A stretch of 64,000 nucleotides of DNA from Moraxella nonliquefaciens (GTDB taxonomy: Bacteria; Pseudomonadota; Gammaproteobacteria; Pseudomonadales; Moraxellaceae), in assembly GCF_001679005.1 (NCBI RefSeq), contig NZ_LXTW01000003.1, positions 124,930-188,929 on the forward strand. Reading direction: 5' to 3'. The notes beneath the pieces were generated by a model. That model saw nothing but the letters and a program-made list of their open reading frames with translations. It was not told the origin of the DNA and searched no databases. The stretch's first letter is position 1; each line of letters opens with the position of its first letter. The position numbers and the translations under genes were made by a program. This document shows positions 62,328 through 64,000 of this stretch, piece by piece.

Positions 62328-63227
62328 TCAGTCTTGCCATATGGGTTTGACACGTTCGCCCTTTTTATTGATAAAATAAATGTTATCATCGCTTATTACC
62401 ATGGCAGAATCATTGATAAAGCTGGTGGCAAAATCGTATTTTAAGGGCAAGGTGATTTTACCTTTGGGATTAATGTAGCCGTAGCGGATAATGGGGTTAC
62501 CATTGGCATCAGTATTGCCTGTATCTTTGGCAACCAATGCCAACTGTTCGCTAAAATCTTCAACGTGGTCATAGATGGGGGCGATTTTGATTTGACCATT
62601 TTTGTCCATAAATCCCCATTTGTCATTGATTTTAACTGAGACTAGACCATACTCAAACCAGTTACCCATTTCGTCAAAATTTGGATTGATGACGATGTTG
62701 CCTTGTTTGTCAATAAAGCCGTATTTACCATTTTTGGCGATTTTGGCACGCCCCTCCCAAAAGCCCCACGCATTTTCAAAGGTGGGGGCAATGACAAAGT
62801 CGCCTTTGGGATTGATGTAGCCGTATTTGCCTTGTTGTTTGACCAAAGCAAACCCATCATCAAAATGATTGGCTTCATCAAAAATGGGAGCGATGACAAC
62901 TTTGCCACTGGTATCGGCAAAACCAAAAGCCATGCCATCGGTGATGACGGTTAGATTTTCATTATATTGGCAGTCGCTGGTGTATTTAGCATAACTAAAA
63001 CCTGTGGGCAAATTGGTGTTATCTTCGCAGACGTCGGTATCTTCTAAGAGATTGATGGATGCGTAGGCGTCTGAATCGACGCCGTTTTGTGCGTTGACGT
63101 CTGAATCGACGCCGTTTTGTGCGTTGACGTCTGTTATAGCAAAAACGAATGGGACAAGGCATAGGGCAAACTTTGGGTGAGGGGTAGATGGAGTAAAAAA
63201 ACAAAAATAGTGCATAAAAGAATGCAT
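62328..63227 (-). CDS. WG-repeat secreted or periplasmic protein
   Basis: About 299 residues from an ATG at 63227 (the frame is open to 63287, overlapping the glnD end). A hydrophobic signal-like segment (FALCLVPFVFAITDVNAQ) starts the protein. The mature part is a string of WG/KWG-type repeats: GKYGYINPKGDFVIAPTFEN, GKYGFIDKQGNIVINPNFDE, DKWGFMDKNGQIKIAPIYDH and RYGYINPKGKITLPLKYDFA, each ending in a turn before the next. WG repeats form beta-sheet-rich folds, likely for binding. Start uncertain; cleavage after Ala (VNA-Q) is plausible. Two copies of a 30-bp repeat occur near the N-terminus. Confidence 0.8.
   Translation of the reverse strand: MHSFMHYFCFFTPSTPHPKFALCLVPFVFAITDVNAQNGVDSDVNAQNGVDSDAYASINLLEDTDVCEDNTNLPTGFSYAKYTSDCQYNENLTVITDGMAFGFADTSGKVVIAPIFDEANHFDDGFALVKQQGKYGYINPKGDFVIAPTFENAWGFWEGRAKIAKNGKYGFIDKQGNIVINPNFDEMGNWFEYGLVSVKINDKWGFMDKNGQIKIAPIYDHVEDFSEQLALVAKDTGNTDANGNPIIRYGYINPKGKITLPLKYDFATSFINDSAMVISDDNIYFINKKGERVKPIWQD
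63071..63130. repeat. Perfect 30-bp tandem repeat, two copies, in the WG-repeat gene
   Basis: 63071-63100 and 63101-63130 are identical. In-frame, each copy adds 10 residues (DVNAQNGVDS), just after the signal peptide, so copy-number change would keep the frame. Confidence 0.93.
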
Positions 63228-63270
63228 GAATGTTCCAAATGGTGCAAAAGACAGATGTATTTTACTTAAC

Positions 63271-64000
63271 TTATTGTAAAATTTCAATCAAGGCCACTTT
63301 GAGTGATTGAATTGTATCATCGTCAAGCAAACCGCCATCTTTATCAGACAAATAAAAAATGTCTTCGGCACGCTCGCCCAAGGTGGTAATTCTTGCCCCA
63401 TGCACCACCATACCAAGTTTTGAGAATACTTGCCCTATTTTGGCAAGTAGGGCAGGACGGTCTTTGGTAATGAGTGATAGGGCGTGATGTCCCAGATGGG
63501 CAAGGGATGTGGCGTGTTCAATGTGTATTTGAGTGGGTACATTAAAATGCTTTAAGGTTGGGTTAAAGCCAAAATTAGCACCAACCATCTGACACGAAGG
63601 GGTGTTATTTGTGAGTGCTTGATGAAGTTCACTCATCAGTTCATCTCGTCTGTTGCTAGGATGTAGAAAATCACTCATGAGTGTGCCATGTTCATCTCGC
63701 GTGGCAAATCGGTCAATGAGTACATAACTATCTAGGGCAGAGGGTACGCCGTCAATGGTGGCACTGACAATGGTGGCATCTAGCACCGATAAGCCAAAGC
63801 GGTCAAGCACACCCACACTGATGGCGAACAAATCATCACGGTCAGGGGTGCAGATAAATAGCCAAATGGCATCTAATGCCAAATCTGTGTGGGGGCGAAT
63901 GGCGATGATGGGGCGGGCATCTTTGATGGCAGATTTTTGTTCTAAGATAATACGACTTTGCCACGCGATGTCAAGTTTTTTGTGTTTTAAAAAATATTCA
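63271..64000 (-). CDS. glnD: [Protein-PII] uridylyltransferase GlnD, C-terminal part (cut by window edge)
   Basis: The C-terminal 242 residues of the bifunctional uridylyltransferase/uridylyl-removing enzyme that controls PII and so nitrogen assimilation. The frame stays open to the window end (upstream residues read EYFLKHKKLDIAWQSRIILE). It has two ACT domains for glutamine sensing: IWLFICTPDRDDLFAISVGV and HHALSLITKDRPALLAKIGQ. The nucleotidyltransferase and HD domains lie beyond the window. Ends 43 bp before the WG gene's chosen start. Confidence 0.93.
   Translation of the reverse strand, partial: EYFLKHKKLDIAWQSRIILEQKSAIKDARPIIAIRPHTDLALDAIWLFICTPDRDDLFAISVGVLDRFGLSVLDATIVSATIDGVPSALDSYVLIDRFATRDEHGTLMSDFLHPSNRRDELMSELHQALTNNTPSCQMVGANFGFNPTLKHFNVPTQIHIEHATSLAHLGHHALSLITKDRPALLAKIGQVFSKLGMVVHGARITTLGERAEDIFYLSDKDGGLLDDDTIQSLKVALIEILQ

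Overview
The window is a gammaproteobacterial chromosome segment, most likely from the genus Moraxella (family Moraxellaceae). The support is qualitative: an AT-leaning sequence with very AT-rich intergenic DNA, Pseudomonadales-type gene neighbourhoods (a fimW-like/fimX pair, MoxR-DUF58-transglutaminase, phoH-ybeY, holA after lptE and leuS), and a short-lipoprotein and porin repertoire typical of that family. It is almost entirely ordinary core genome. I see no prophage, no CRISPR array and no intact transposase gene.

Layout. 1-4.4 kb: ETF-ubiquinone oxidoreductase, glutamate racemase and a DUF4062-like protein. 4.6-5.3 kb: the most unusual stretch, a roughly 350-bp relic of an IS200/IS605-type element. 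It keeps a left-end hairpin, a good sigma-70 promoter, a chain of stem-loops and the hallmark right end of TnpB omega RNAs, but has no tnpA or tnpB. It runs straight into the ribosome-binding region of an unlisted 56-codon gene. 5.6-9.6 kb: fimW-like and fimX-like genes (c-di-GMP, type IV pili). 9.9-14.3 kb: MoxR ATPase, DUF58 protein and membrane transglutaminase. 14.4-17.8 kb: glutathione reductase, thioredoxin reductase, miaE. 18.3-25.7 kb: a porin, then pteridine reductase/cca, malic enzyme and phoH/ybeY. 25.8-26.0 kb: tRNA-Lys x2 and tRNA-Asn. 26.2-30.0 kb: dut, argB, a DUF4349 lipoprotein, an orphan gene and an Spx/ArsC-like protein. 30.1-38.2 kb: leuS, a small membrane protein, lptE, holA, macA, macB. 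38.2-45.6 kb: hemB, fadH-like, META lipoprotein, slyD, M61 peptidase, rluE. 45.8-48.5 kb: a composite DUF937/OmpA-like protein and pal. 48.9-55.1 kb: pepN, Sel1 protein, waaA and rsmE, tightly packed. 55.2-60.6 kb: DUF2062 protein, tRNA-Glu with a decayed tRNA-like neighbour, yajQ, pyrC-rnt, a universal stress protein and the Pro-Arg-His tRNA cluster. 60.8-64 kb: rhodanese, DUF4105 protein, WG-repeat protein and the C-terminal part of glnD, cut by the window edge.

Functional themes are envelope biogenesis (lptE, waaA, pal, porin, OmpA-like), redox homeostasis (gor, trxB, Spx-like), tRNA and rRNA maturation (cca, miaE, ybeY, rnt, rluE, rsmE) and surface sensing (fimW/fimX). Intergenic regions hold several short inverted-repeat elements that look like MITEs, short tandem repeats and clear intrinsic terminators. 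All family assignments come from reading motifs by eye; no database search was run.
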